Source: Brachyhypopomus gauderio (Eukaryota > Chordata > Actinopteri > Gymnotiformes > Hypopomidae). Taken from it: a stretch of 64,000 nucleotides of DNA. The translations under genes and the position numbers were made by a program. The stretch's first letter is position 1. Each line of letters opens with the position of its first letter. The stretch is from the NCBI RefSeq assembly GCF_052324685.1, contig NC_135218.1, positions 17,225,479 to 17,289,478 on the forward strand. The letters run 5' to 3'. The notes beneath the pieces are model-generated. The model ran no database searches, was not told the origin of the DNA, and saw only the letters and a list, made by a program, of their open reading frames with translations. Below are positions 40,201 to 55,100 of the stretch, in pieces.

Positions 40201-43200
40201 GAAAATTAAAACTCAGAAAATCGATTTTCTTAAAAACACATCGTCCTTAACTATAAATTCGAATTAATAGATAATATCGATTAATCGCCCAGCTCTAGGT
40301 CAAACTAGTGTGGCACCACTGTGGAGGTATGATCATATGAGCAAAGTTTGAAACCTGGAGTATGTGATGCAGGTTTTTGTTTAGGTGACGGTGTAGCTAA
40401 ATTTAGATGTTGTTGCTATTTGAAAAGCATAATGATTTTTTGTTTTGGTCTTTTTGTTCAGCTCCATTTTCCACTGGCCATTATCCCCCATATATTTTAC
40501 AGAACCATGTACAATTATGCGTGTGCTACAAAAAAAAAAAAACCTAACCTGGGCATACGTAGCAGCTCTTGTGGGTCGTCAGGTTGCTTCCGGGCATGGG
40601 CTGAGGTGAGCGGAGGACACGGTGCTGACCTGAATGGCACTTGCAGCACAGCCCAGCTCAGACACTGCTCCTCACACGCCCATGGATGGCACAGGCGCTC
40701 CTCTCGCAGGAGAACTGCTGCTGCAGTGATTTATCTGCTTTGCAAAATCTGTATCGTTGCAGCAGAGTATGTTGGGAGAATAAGCCTCACCACTAACCTT
40801 TGCACTTCCACACTTTTCAAAAAGTGATGGTTTGGTATCCCAATTTACAGTCTAATTCTATGTGATTTAGATAGTCCAACACAACCAGGAAAGGACAGAA
40901 TTAATTTCGACCTTGTTCTTCTTAAAACGTATTGTTATTATTATTTATATTCTCATGTATACACACACCAATTCAGTACATCAGTGTACTATTACACCTT
41001 TGCACAAATGCTTTGTTTTGTGAACAGACACAAAAGACGAGGTCTGATTCTACTGTGCCTCAGTACCAGTGTTGCGAATAACGCAGTTAAAAATAACGGC
41101 GTTAGGTAATGACGTCATTTTGTCAGTAACGGGATAATGTAATTAATTACTTTTCCTGACGTTACAACGCAGTTGATGTTACTTGTCATTAAAAGCGGTG
41201 CGTTACTATATATTGATATACTAACAGTAATCTGAGCGGACCGCTGCCCAGGCTAGTGAGGAGTAACAGATCTCGATAGGTCACAGTTCTCAATGTAACT
41301 AGGGTTGCAATGGTATGAGATTTTCACGGTATGATAACCGTCTCAGAAAATACCGCGGTATCACGGTATCACAGTTAGTTTGTATATTATTAAAAGATAC
41401 ACTGACCCTTAAAGAAATTACAACAAGTTTTTTTTTGTTCAATTAACTATTTATTGTAGAAACCTGCAACTATTGTATACAAAATGTCTCCTTTAAAAAA
41501 ATAAGCTGTAAACATGTTTATATAAATACTGCAAAATTAGAGAAACCTAAATCATGGATTTCAGTACAATTATTTAAGTTTAAATTATTTAATATCTGAT
41601 AAACTCAGCCTGGGTCAGTGTCTGATCAACAACTGTTGTAAACGTCCATTGTACTGCCAAGTTGGAATATAACCAGATACTGCAGAAAGAGAGGATTTAT
41701 TTCTGACATGACCCTCACAATAGAGATTTCTATTTTAAGGCTTTCACACCAAGTCTGCTTTTAACATATGAAAAACAGGCACGTTAGAATTTGAAAATGA
41801 ACGCATGTAAATTAATGGCGTCTTTCACATCCAGTGAAAGCAAGGACCATAAAAAGCTAGGTTTATTCTTTTCACTAGTGACCGTAGCGCGCGACTCCGC
41901 ACAGTTCTTTTGTATTACGTTAACAAATACGAGCCTCTTGTAATTCCAGGACGAAACATGAGAAAACGTGAAGACGTTGAGATTGGGCGTAAACAACCAT
42001 TAAATAATGTGATGAAAAAGCGAATTATTTCGAGTATATGTATAAATATTTAACTTTATTAAGTTTAAGGTGCTGGGAAATATTGAAACAGACCTTTAAA
42101 GTGACGTACAAGTGCTTTAATTCCACCTTGTAAAGGTGTATGAACCCTGCAAATATGACTTTGTTCATTGCGCTGAGGCGCGGCGCACGCAAAGTTACAA
42201 AATTCGAGAGGTGCACGACCTCGCGAATCGACCGCGCGTGAGACCCTCGCGCACGGGGGGAGCCACCGCGATTACGTCATTTTTGCCGCTGACTTTAGTT
42301 TAGCTTTTTTTTTGTTAAAAAATTTGTTAAGTCTGATTCACTTTCTGCCATTCTCACCGCTGTGCTGAGTAGCTGAACCGGAGCGGAGTTGCGCATGCGC
42401 GGGTCAGTTTCTCCGCTGGCTTGCTTTTTACCGGTAATAAGCAAATGCACACGGTATGATAACCGTGCATTTTAATACCGTGGTATACCGTGAAACCGGT
42501 TACCGCTGCAACCCTAGGTGTAACACCTGTTTAACTTAACAAGTCAGTAAGCGATTGGCTAAGGCAGCATTATGGTAGCCAATCAGAGCCAGTGTTTTAC
42601 ACGCGTGCCGAAGCACACCAGTGACACACGAGAAGAGGCAGAAATAGCAAGTCAGGAGCAAGTTGAAGAAAAATTGGCATTTTCAGGGTAGCGATATAAA
42701 CATTGTTTAAGAAAATACTTGAAGTTCATGAATGTCTACCAGACTGGGTATTTGATTTATTTAAGTAAGAATAGAGGTTTTATTGTTAAGTTTACTTCTG
42801 TTGTGAACAAACCAGTTGTCTCAGGTTGAGAGAATTTAATTTAATTTGATAGATGTAAATGCACTTTATATAGTGTAACTGTTTACTTTTGTTTTTAAAT
42901 TTTTTTTATTTTTAACAAAGATTTGGGATTTTAAAGGATTTTATCCTGCACTGGTCTGTGGATGTGCAATAAATATCAAAAGTTAAACACCTTTCTGATC
43001 TACTCATTTCAACTGACTGTGAAAACTGCTTTTTCAAAAAATCCTTATTCATTGGCATATAACTTTTTTTTTTTTTTTTTTACTGTAATGCAATTAGTAA
43101 TGAGTTACTTTTATTATAGAGTAATTCAGTTACTTTTTTGAACAAGTAGTGAGTAACTATAACTAATTACTTTCTTAAAGTAACGTTCCCAACACTGCTC

Positions 43201-46122
43201 AGTACTGGTCCTGGCCATATTCAAATCTCCCATGTCTGCTCAATGGCCATACAGGGCAGGCACGGGTTCTTACCATGGGGAAAATGACTCAAAAATACAA
43301 AAAAAAAAATTCCTAAACTGTTTTATTGACCAAATTTAGTGCTCAAGTGCAAAGTGCAAATATAAATGTTTCAGTCACCAGACTTTAATCAGACTTCCAC
43401 TGATAAGAGCATGGTGACTGAAACATTTGCCATATTTTTATTTTCACTATGTGCACTCTGCACATTATCACCATATTTAATCAACAAACACTTTTTTTTT
43501 TTTTTGATGGCTTAAAAATACTTTTCTTGGTCCGTTTGGCCTTGTGTTTTTGATGTGTTTGTGATAATTATTGCTTTCACCATGTAGAGTTATTTCATAC
43601 CCTATGCGAAGTCTAGATCTTCTAAAGGAAGAGTGCTGTGATTTATCAAATATCCCATAGAATACCCACCTGGAATATCTGAGGTTGGTCCAGATACTCA
43701 ACACTAAAAGTTTAGCAATTTTACAGTAGGCGCTTATTTACATATTTAAAAAGAACGAGATTTTTAAAATATACATAATTAGTACTGACCAGTGTTCAGG
43801 TTAATTAAATTATATTTTCCCCACATTTGGGATGAGGCTGCCAAGTGAAATTATATTTACCAAATAAATGAACAACGTGCTTCCTTCATTCAGAAATATA
43901 AACTGGCAAGATTTTTGTTTAAGCTCAAAGAAATCAGATGGTCATGTTTACATGAATGTGTAATGGTGTGTGTCAGTGTTATATTTGAACACGTTACTGA
44001 GGAAGAGGTAGGAGGGTCTGCGTAAGACGCTGTGATGTATGAGCAGAATGCACCTCGTACCGGAATGGAGTCCTGATCCATGGGTCTAAAACCCTCCATC
44101 ACTTAGCAGTCAGTTGTGCATGCACACCCATCTTTCCAGTGAGCTGAGGAGCTGCTCTAATGTTGTGAGCAGGCAGAAGAATTGTGTCATGGTTGCTCTT
44201 CTTTATTGCCTTTTTGTAGACAAACGCTCTGCTGTAATGTCAGAGAGGCATAATGAGAGAACCTGTTTGATGTGTTTTCTTGGCTATGTAAACTTGTGTA
44301 AAAAGGCTAGTTAGCTCGATTGCTTACATGTGAAACTTGCTGTGTGTAGGTAGACAAAGGTTCCAGCAGAGTTAGCAATCGGGTAAGCCTAGTACTGACA
44401 ATTCAGTAGTTTATACCGCTTCAGGCAATTTGTGTGTGTCATGTCTGTGTCTCTGTGTGTGGGTGGGTGTTTTAGACTTGAGCTATATGTGCAGATATCA
44501 TTGGCAGTGCAGTGATATAAAGGTGGATATGACTGCTACCAGCAAGCTGTGTGGACATTTATTTTTGTAGGGTCAGGGTCAGGTAAAAGAAAAAACTTGA
44601 ATAGTGTCCTGTCAATTGATCTTCATGTGTTATGTGAAGGATTTGAGAAATTGTGTTTGCTTCTAACACACACTTGAAGTGATACGATTCCTGCAATCTC
44701 TTGTTAGTTAAATATTAAAAGTCCTAGCAGTGGTTAGTTGTATGGTTATTATTATTATTGTGTGTGAAATGGAGCTGCAGCTTCTTGCTCAGAGAGTGAT
44801 GTAATCACCCACACCCTGACTCCGGTCACCTGACTCCGGTCCAGGTAGTCTGTTTTGCCCTCCGTGCATGCATAATGTGCGCATATATATATATACATGC
44901 GTGCACACACACTATATTGCCAAAAGCATTCACTCACCCATCAAATTATCGGAATCAGGTATTCCAATCAGCTTCCATGGTCACAGGTGTATAAAATTAA
45001 GCACCTAGGCTTGCAGGCTGTATTTATAAACATTTGTGAAAGAATTGGTCGCAGGAGTTCAGTAAATTTCAGCGTGGAACTGTGATGGGATGTCACCTGT
45101 GCAACAAATCCACTTGTGAAATTTCCTCGCTCCTAAATATTCCACAGTCAACTGTCAGCTGTATTATAAAAAATAGAAGCATTTGGGAATGACGGCAACT
45201 CTGCCACAAAGTGGTGGTCCACGTAACCTGACGGAGCGAGGTCAGCGGACGCTGAAGCGCATGCTGCGAAGAGGTCGCCAACTTTCTGCCGAGTCAATCA
45301 CTACAGACATCCAAACTTCATGTGTCCTTCAGATGAGCTCAAGAACAGTGCACAGAGAGCTCCATGGAATGGTTATCCATGGTCGAGCAGCTGCATCCAA
45401 GCCATACATCACCAAGTGCAATGCAAAGCGTCAGATGCAGTGCTGTAAAGCACGCCGCCACTGGACTCTAGAGCAGTGGAGGTGCGTTCTCTGGAGTGAG
45501 GAATCGTGCTTCTCCATCTGGCAATCTGAGTCTGGGTTTAGTGATTGCCAGGAGAAATGTACTTGTCTGACTGCTTTGTGCCAAGTGTTTGATGGAGGTG
45601 GGATTATGGTGTGGGGTTGTTTTTCAGGAACTGGGCTTGACCTCTTAGTTCCAGTGAAAGGAACTCTGAATACTTCAGCATACCAAGACACTTTTGTCTA
45701 CAAGTTTGTAGGAACAGTTTGGAGCTGGCCTCTTCCTCTTCCAACATGACTGTGCACCAGTGCACAAAGCAAGGTCCATAAAGATATGGATGGCATAGTC
45801 TGGTGTTGATGAACTTGACTGGCTTGCCCGGAGTCCTGACCTCAACCCGATGGAACACCTTTGGGATGAATTAGAGCGGAGACTGAGAGCCATGTCATCT
45901 CATCCAACATCAGTATGTGACCTCACAAATGTGCTTCTGGAAGAATTGTCAAAATCCCCATGAACACACTCCTAAACCTTGTGGATAGCCTTTCCAGAAG
46001 AGTTAAAGCTGTTCTAGCTGCAAAGGGTGGTCCAACATCATATTGAAACCTATGGATTAGGAATGGGATGTCACTAAAGCTCATATGTGAGTCAAGGAAG
46101 GTGAGTAAATAATTTTGGCAAT

Positions 46123-46182
<60 letters not shown>

Positions 46183-49100
46183 CTTATGCTGCTGCTCAAA
46201 CTCTTGCTAACAAAGTGAAACTGTTGACAGGAATAAAGTGCTCGTTGGTCAGCTGCTTTATTATCTCTACTACTTGAGGACTCTTATCAGATGTGGCTAT
46301 AGATTCATTGTAGATAAGCCATTTTACCACATAGCTTGTAGTAGTTAAGTTACGCAAGCAGTATTTCTGTGAGGCAGTCTTGGAGCAGCTAACTAAACCA
46401 TAAGAAGCTTTCTTCAAATTATTCACTCCATAACAAACCGTGTTTTACAAAAATATTCAGTGAATGACAAGTTTGGCTTTCACTGCACCTCAGTAGCATT
46501 TACCAACTGTGAGCATGTAAAAAACAACACTTCTCCAGCCTTTGGAGAATCCTTCCCAGCTGTTCTTATTTATTACGCCTGTGGGTTGAAATCGTCCTTG
46601 AGCGGCCCAGGACTGAGAGAAACATTGACATTTTGTTTTGTTTTTATTCTCAGAAAATTGTAAATGGACTGCAAATATAAAACAACCATGTGATCGTAAC
46701 TGGACAAAGAAACATGCAGTAGTTTGGATTCTGCTGTCCAGCAGCTCAAATTTTCACTTAATGCAATATTCAGACATCCATAGAATGTTTCACTACCTTT
46801 TAATCTGCACTGTATGAGAATGTATTTAAGCACACTAATGTTAGCCCACATATTATGCTTTCTGATTTTGTCCTCATGTCCACAATTTGTGGTCAGTGAT
46901 CATGTTATCTGAGGGGCTGGTCTACGGTTTCCCCTCCTGTCCCACTCTAGTGCTACTTAATATCTGCTCTTTACTAGGACTGCACCACTGAACACTCCTC
47001 GAAATTCAGCAGCATGTTGCATTGGAAGGGAGGGACTTGTTTGGGGGGGGATTGAGCATGTGCCTGATCAGCCAATAGATGCCCAGGCTCATGAAAAATA
47101 AACAAATTGAAAATGCATAAATACAGAGATACTTCTCTCTGGGCTAAAAGCAACTTCACACCCACTCTGGATCACTCGGTATGTGTCCTCCATACTGTTA
47201 GTTGAAACTATTCAACAGAACTATTTAACTCTGACCTTGTTCAGCTCCGATCTAGATCGTGTGATGAAGAGTTCTAGAGGTGTTCAGTGAGACATTGCAT
47301 CTGTGACCCCAAGCATCCATATTTATGTCTAATATCTTCTTGTGTAGGTCTTCAAATAACATTTTAGCAGCTATACATTTATACATACATGGCTCTAACA
47401 TCATAGTCAGATGGGAGGTTGGGCAATTTCATGTTCGGTGTCATTCCTCCGTGATCCTATATACACTGGAATGTGATGTCATTTCTGCTGGTTCATGGTG
47501 CTACACAGAAACGGTACACAACATGACAAAGTGTGAATCCACAGCCCGACAGTTCGGCAAGGGTGCAGAAGGAAGCAGAAAACGCACTGAATGCGTTACA
47601 GTAAATACACAGAATGTTAAACACAAAGGCCAAAGACACACTGGGCAGCCTGACGGGTAGGAGTAACCTGATCAGGTGTGCTTGGCGACTGCTCATGTCA
47701 CCTGAGGAGGTCCTCTTAAAAGACTAATGATGACAAGTGAGTGACACCAAAGGCAGGAACAAAAACCGGGCTGACTGATTTTAGATTTATTGCAGCGCTG
47801 AAAGACATTACCACTTGGGACATTTTCTCCCTCTGAAAAGAATCTCCCACAATCCTGCATTCCATCAGCCAAATGAACATTGCACCTTTCCAAATAGAGA
47901 TTCATTTTCTTTTGGTACTGCAGTTATTGTCTGTAATTGCTGACCTCTCAATATTTCTCTGTACCATTTTGAAACTGTTGGAGGTTTCATCTCCTGCTTC
48001 TTGCTACAGAATGCACCATCTTGTTAAAAGCAGAAAATTGTCACTGTTCTATCTTTGGTGGGGTAGATTCGGTATTTAGGAAAATATATGTACTAAATGA
48101 AGTATAGTTTAGTTGAAGTTGGTTTTTAAAAATCATGCTTGTTTCAGTTTTGTCTGGATTTGGGATGCTTCTAAATCCAGTGTATATAGGTTCGTAAATT
48201 CTTTTGCCGTATTGAGCAATGAATGCGGCTTGACTAGTAAGACATTGCTAGGCCTAGTCTTCTGATTTCTGCTGTTGTAATGGTCATTTTAGATTGAATC
48301 TTTTTTAAAATAATTTTTTTGTAGGTGTTGCTTTTATTTTTGTCCTCATAAAAATAAATATAAGGACTATTACGTCAAAATGTAAGCTTTTCCATATGTC
48401 ATGCAGGCAGGTTTTCCTTCCCTTACAGTAAAAGGCCTCATAAAGTATGCAGTGGCCTCTTCTGGGGTCCCTTCCTGCACTTTTACCGCCTTCATTATAC
48501 CAAACTGTTTAGATACACTTGCTTTATCCTTTGGTGACAAAACGTAGAATTAACAATAAAGCCTGAATAATTTATATGCCGCAAGATTAATATTGGTCTG
48601 AGAATTTTGGCCATGTACTGTGTATTTCCCTCCTTTAAATGGAGTGATTTGCCCTTGTTTCAGTGGCTAAATTAAAAGCAGTGATCAATGCCATAAGCTT
48701 TGATGTCCTTCCGACCAAAGCTCTGCTCCTTCAGGAAGACTGGCAGCATTATTAGGATGTTTCTAAGTTTCCTCAATAGTCTCCTGGACTTACTCTTCTA
48801 ATTCTGTATAGCAAAAGGTAGAAAGACCCTTGGAGAGTTTGTGTCCTCATGTGTCCAATACGGACTTCCAATAAGTCATGAAGATTTGTACTTTGTTTGC
48901 CACTAAATTAGCAATAAGAACATGTAAAAGCTCAATCAGAACGACACCCGGAGATGGGCGTGCTAATGGCTCACAACGTTGTCACCAGCTCCCCTTAGCT
49001 TGCACATCATTTACAGTGATTTTTCCTATGTATTGTGTGAATATGAAGGGGTGTTGTATCCGTACAAGCACAGCCACAATGACACAACACTGATCCGTAC

Positions 49101-52100
49101 AGTTAGATCAAGGTACTGGTGCTGATGGATGACTGTAACGGACCCTTTTCTTCGGTCCTCCCAGGTGCTCGCTGGTTGAGTGTCTGAATCTGATGCTGCC
49201 CTAGCCACTTTACACTCTTATCAGTGTACATGCCATTGTGTACCGATACCCAAACCTCATGAGAGTTTGCTCTGTTTTTTGTCCACAGCTTTCATCCAGT
49301 CAAACAAAATCCTGGAGGTACTACATTTCGGAGATGGTGGTCTCTTGCAGGTAAACCTCTAGGGTTTGTGCATGTTTACATTTGCAGAAGATGAGTTCAC
49401 AGTGCCCAGCTGCTCCAACCTTTTTGTTTGAGATGGACAAGAAGTTTTAAGGATCCAAAATAATCAGGCAGTGTGAAGAAACTGCCCCTGTTTTTTATTT
49501 TTTTATTTTTTCTCTGACTGTAAACACAAGCAGTCAAAGTAGGAGTGATCAAGGTTTGCTAACTTCATGGTGTGTTTTGGGGGTTGGCATACATTATTAC
49601 TTGTGTGAAGCTTTATAGACAACATACCTGAGCTAACATTTTATTTTTTTTATTTATTTATTTTTTTTGAGGGGCCTCGGGGGTGTTTGTAAAGAAGCAC
49701 CTCTGAAAGTGCATATAAAACCTTACCACACACGGGATTTCATATTCCTATCAGTGATGAAGGCTGAACTCTCCTAGCAGACATGATCATCCATGCCATT
49801 TCACTCATAAATAGATGGTCTTAAACCTCAGTAGATGTTCATACAGCCAGAGTGGCTATTTTTGACCCTTGGCACACAATTTGGATCAGACATCCTAGTG
49901 TCCTACTGTTATTTCCTTTTCTCAGTTGTCTTGATGCTCCATTTTTCTCCATGACCTTCTAAGTGCTGTTTCATTTTCTCAGATGTCTCTAATCCAGTGT
50001 GAATTGAGAGAAAATTATAGTTTGAATAAATGTCTTTTATCAGGAGGCAGTCATTTAGGAAAATTTATTTCATCTAAAATTTTCATTTTTACAGACAGAG
50101 TCTGACATTGACCTTACTTCATATCATCAAAAAAGGTAAGAGTTGTTTTATTTATTTGAGACTACTATTTAAGAAGACTTAATTCATCCCCAAAGGAGAT
50201 TTATTTATTTATATTTTTCATTATTTGCTGAATGAAACTGAGCATGTTGGAGCTTATTGGATCTCAGACATGCTGATCTTCAGGTGCTAATAAAGTAATT
50301 TTTGGGGTGATAAGCCACTTTCCTGGATCACGTTTTGGCTAAATACATTAATTCTACATTAAATCAACCTCTTTTTGGGCTTTCATCCCATAAACTAGTC
50401 GACTTTTGACACATAAGCACAATAATCAGTATGGGGGGAAACGTTTTTTATGCCTTTTAATGACCTGTCAGTCTTGTTTTGGAATCTTCAATCCAGTAGA
50501 ACAACTATTGTGTATTAGCTCACCTGTTCAGTCATTTAGCCAATCAGAGTTGTCCAGCTCGGTGCATTTGGAGCCTTTCTCTGCTACACGCACCTGCATT
50601 GGCCAGCGGTCACTGTCTAGAGTTTTTCTTTTTTTTCCCCCTATGGCTTGTTGTCTTTGCTGTTGGTGGAGTAGGACACGCCCTCAGACGGGCTACCCCT
50701 GTGCAACCTAATGCTCGTCCATAGAAATCCATTGAGGAATGTTCTAAACAATAAGCCAAGCATCTGAAGGCCATTAACATCACATGCCAGATGACACACT
50801 TCAATTTATGACACATTTGAACTGTATAATCTAATCAATCTAGAACATGTGGTGCTATGTGTCCTATTATTTACATATATTCATAAGTTATTGCACTCAC
50901 AATGACATTTATTAGCTTCCAGAATGTTTGAATGGTACTGTTTTGTAGCTATGCACTGGCTGTCAGAACATGCATGTTTGCTTTATGTATTCTTAGGCAC
51001 TGGACTTTGTTTGCTGATAATGGGACTTTTATTGTGGTGGGTAGACACATGAACTACCCACCACAATAAAAGTCCCATTATCAGCAGACACAAAGTCGTG
51101 TGTCTTTGTGCCCTGTGTCCACACACACATAGATGTTAAAGCACATGCATAGAGTGGCTTTTGAGAGACTGGTGTTTTAGCTCTCTTGTTGTCAGTGGGG
51201 TTTAGCAGTCACTTCACCAGCCAGACTGCAGCACGCCAGTTTTCTGGTCTTGGATATCTGACTAACTGCCAACGCAGTCAAAAATGCCCCATGTGTATCC
51301 GCCTCTCTCTTTCAGACGAACTCATTGTGTGAATTGGGGAAATATTTTAAAGAGAAAATATTTACACTTCTTGTTTAGTTTTTTTTTTTTTTTAACCTAT
51401 AAAGTTCCGAAACGTGGGAGTAACAGCTGCCAGTGGTTTTTTCCCCTCATTGTGTAGTTTGTTTCATTCAGAGAATGTAAATGCCTTTTTTTGTCTTCAG
51501 ACAGCCTTTTAAATTTCATCTGGAAATTTTTACTTGGGGAAAAACAAGAAACATGCATACTTGTATAAGCGTGTGTAATCACTGGTTTATTAGTGTGGGA
51601 TTAGGTGTGGGCTCTAACCCACAGCACAGCTGAGCGGTTTTCCTGGCCTCGTGGTTCTTTCTGTCATGGTGGTGGAGGTCATCCTGACACTGCTGATCTG
51701 TCCGTTCTGTTTACACACACACTTTATCCCAGCTTGACCTGGGGTGAGCACAAGTGTCAAGGTCTATGCTCTCTTGGCCAAAATGCCTGGCCTTGCTTAT
51801 GCACTACCACACCTTCAGCCAAGTGGAACACATTTATCCATGTTGCATACACTTTGGGGTGATGGGTTTTGCTGTTTGTATTGAAGTTCTGCACTGGGAT
51901 CTACACAGCCTGGCTAGTCTCACTGCAACAGAAATGTGTATGTTGACTGACATTACCACAGGACAACGTTTTGTTCAGTAGGTTACAAGCTTAAACTAAG
52001 ACTTGCTAAAACTTGTAAAGTTTAGTAAATGGAAAGATGGTGCAGTTTGTGTAGTTATTCAGTTACTTCAGGAATTTGGGGAGAACTTGTGAAAGATGGC

Positions 52101-55100
52101 AAATGGATCCGTTTGGTGATGCGGTGAGCCTTCTCTCCATATGGCTGTCTATTGTGCAGAGGGACACAGGTGTGCATCTCAGTTTCCTGAGACTCCATCC
52201 GCTAACGTGGTGTCTGTGACTTCTGTATTGTGCCCTTTGGGAAAGTTTCCCTTTGATTGTCTATTGTAGTCATCTCCCGAAGTAGCTAGGCATTGTGGTC
52301 ATTTGAGCTGCTGAAATTCATCTGTGCTAAATGATACTGCATTGTGGTAAGACGGGGGGAAATATTTTTTATGCAGTTGCAGTTTAGCCTTAGCTAAAGC
52401 TTTTTTAAATAAAATTATTTATTGCTTGTTTTTCTTTTTACCAGGAGCTTTAGTAGCAAAGGCTTTGTATTGCAATTAGAGATGTAAAAATGTCCATGTA
52501 TAGTGCATTCATAACTTGAAATCAGACATGGCTCTTGGCTCTGTTGGTAAGAAATGGCACAAAGTTGCCAATTTACCAAGATATATATTATATATTGTTT
52601 TCCTTTGACCTACGTTCAGGAGCCTGTATAACAAGGGTAGACTGAAACTGTGAGTGTTTCTGCTGTCTAAATATTTCTGAAGCTGAGGTAAATGGCATCA
52701 TGCGGTTATTCTCTCTTGACCCCCCCCCCCATTTTCTCCCCATGGACTTTCTCCCCGCTGCAGTGCCTCCTCACAAAGGGGTAATAGCAGACCTATACGG
52801 TTTGAGCCACCTATGCTGGACTTTCATGAACAGTGAGTAGCATTTGCACACATCTCCAACATCAATGATGCTTTCCCCATTTTCTCTCTGCTTTTCCTGC
52901 CAGCCCAGTTAAGCAAAGCAGTTTGTTGAGTTCCACCAAACACCACTTCCTCATTTTTAACTTGCAGACTTCAAGCTGCCTTCACTGGGAAATGTTTAGG
53001 TGTTTTGGTCTAATTCTAATTTGGTGTCACTGTATAATTCTTTATTACACTCTTTACCAGCTGAGAACTGTTGGTTTAAAGTTTGTTAAAAAAGACAAAT
53101 TATAATTTAAATATAAAAGCAAGCATTTTCCTTTGCTCCACTCTAGGAATTTATATATTTTATAAGTTTTGAGTTTTGAATTTTTTATAAGCAATAATTT
53201 AATATAAGCAGTAATTTAGCAGCATCTGTTTGTAAAGAAGCACATGTCTCAAACAAATCTGAATAAGCTTATTAGCCCTTAGATATAAGTTTGTTTTATG
53301 CATCTTAACTGTTGCGTTCCTTGACAACACCCATTTGATGACATGAATGTTAGTTCATTTGCTCAGAAGCCAGATTGACCGGTACTGAGAGGACAGGCTC
53401 TAGGAGCATTGTGGGCCAGGACTTGGTTATGGCCAACACAGATGCATGTGCCAGTCTCTCTGCTGCCCACACCTTATCAGCTGAGCTTGGTTGTAAGAAA
53501 TGACAGGCTCCAGAAGCCTTGAGCAATCCTGCCTGTTCTCAGCAGCAAGCAATAAAGACTGGTGTAAATTCCCCACGCCCACCATAAATCTCAGCCTGTA
53601 ATCTGCTGCCGATGGCACGTGCCAAGCAGTGGTTTCTTTTTGTTTGTTTGTTGTTTATATGTTGTTTCCTCTCCTCTGCTTGCCTTATTGTTCATGAGTG
53701 TGTGGCAAATAATGGGTGCTTTATAAACAAGCTTCCTTCAGGCTGAATGGGTTTATGTGTATATGTATGTATGTATGTATGTGTAATATATATATATATA
53801 ATATATATATATGGGTGTGTATATATATATATATATGGGTGTATATTGCTATACTATTGAAGAAAATTGGAGATGTGACATGTCTTAGATAAATACATTC
53901 TGTTTTCATGTGGGCTTGCTTGTTCTGAGTCTTTTTTTCCTTTCTGTCTCAGGCCTGTTGGTATGCCAAAAATGGAAAAAGTTTATTTACACAATCCAAG
54001 TTCAGAAGAAATTAGTTTAATATCAATATCAGCAACAACGGCACATTTTCATGCATCCTTTTTTCAGAGTAGGGTAAGTATAATGCTGTACTGAGCCTCT
54101 CTTCAAAGTGCCAACAGTGTTGTATGTGGAATAGGGAAGTTGTTGGAAGTGTTTTTTGAAGCTTTGGAACAAATGGGTTAATGTTGACTTCCTGTCAACA
54201 TTTTAAAAAAGAAGACATTCTGTACTTCCTCTTTGCGCCCCAAAGTGACTTCCTGCCTGTAGGGAATGCTACTGCCATTGGTCCTTGTTGTGTGGTTTAA
54301 ACAGGGGAACACGAAGCTCGTAGCTCTTTTAATAATCCAAACTTTCAATGTTTTTAATGTATGAATGATACCATCTCAAAACATATTCACCTAAACAGAG
54401 TTTAACCAGAAGGCAAAGAATCAATGAAGGTGTTCTCTCTGTGCGATTGTGGAGTGTGTGCTCATACATTTTAGGCGGTAATAAATTAAGCATATCCCAC
54501 CTGTTCTTGACGTGTTCATAAATTAAGACGTCATGCTGACCTTCTAAGCCCCTTATCACTTTCATTTAACATGGCCAGACATCTTCCACTATAAATCCAG
54601 CTCTAGTTCAGAAATGTTTACCGCTATCGGCCAAAGATATGATGGATTTTGTAAGGCTCTGTCCCCTAATGACATTGTGGTATGGTAATGGCAAAAATGA
54701 CTTCAAACTATATTGTTATGGTGGTGACTTTTAGAAGTCTTGATTTAGTATGTTTAGGGTGATATTAGATGTTGTTGCTATTAAATGGAATTGTGGACTG
54801 AAGGCTTCAAAAATGAAAAAAACCTTTATTATAACTAGAGATCACAAATAAAACCTGAGAACTGTACAGTAAACCAAAGATAGTTTAATGCAAACAGCAA
54901 GTTTCATATGATTTATTTATCAATACTCAGTATCTCCATAGTCAAGCACCAAACAGCGTAGTTGGCTATATAAACAACCATGATTTGTCATGTAGACAGG
55001 CCAAATCTGTCCAATAAAAAGCAGTGATCTTGTTGCATGTTTTGAACACTGTTTTCTGCATTTCAAATTTCTTGCTTAACTTGATTGAACCCTTATTGAT

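Noticed and set aside
40348..40827. 159-residue plus-strand frame in tmem131 intron 1
   Set aside because: No recognisable domain or splice support, and it starts next to a hAT end. Not enough for a gene call.
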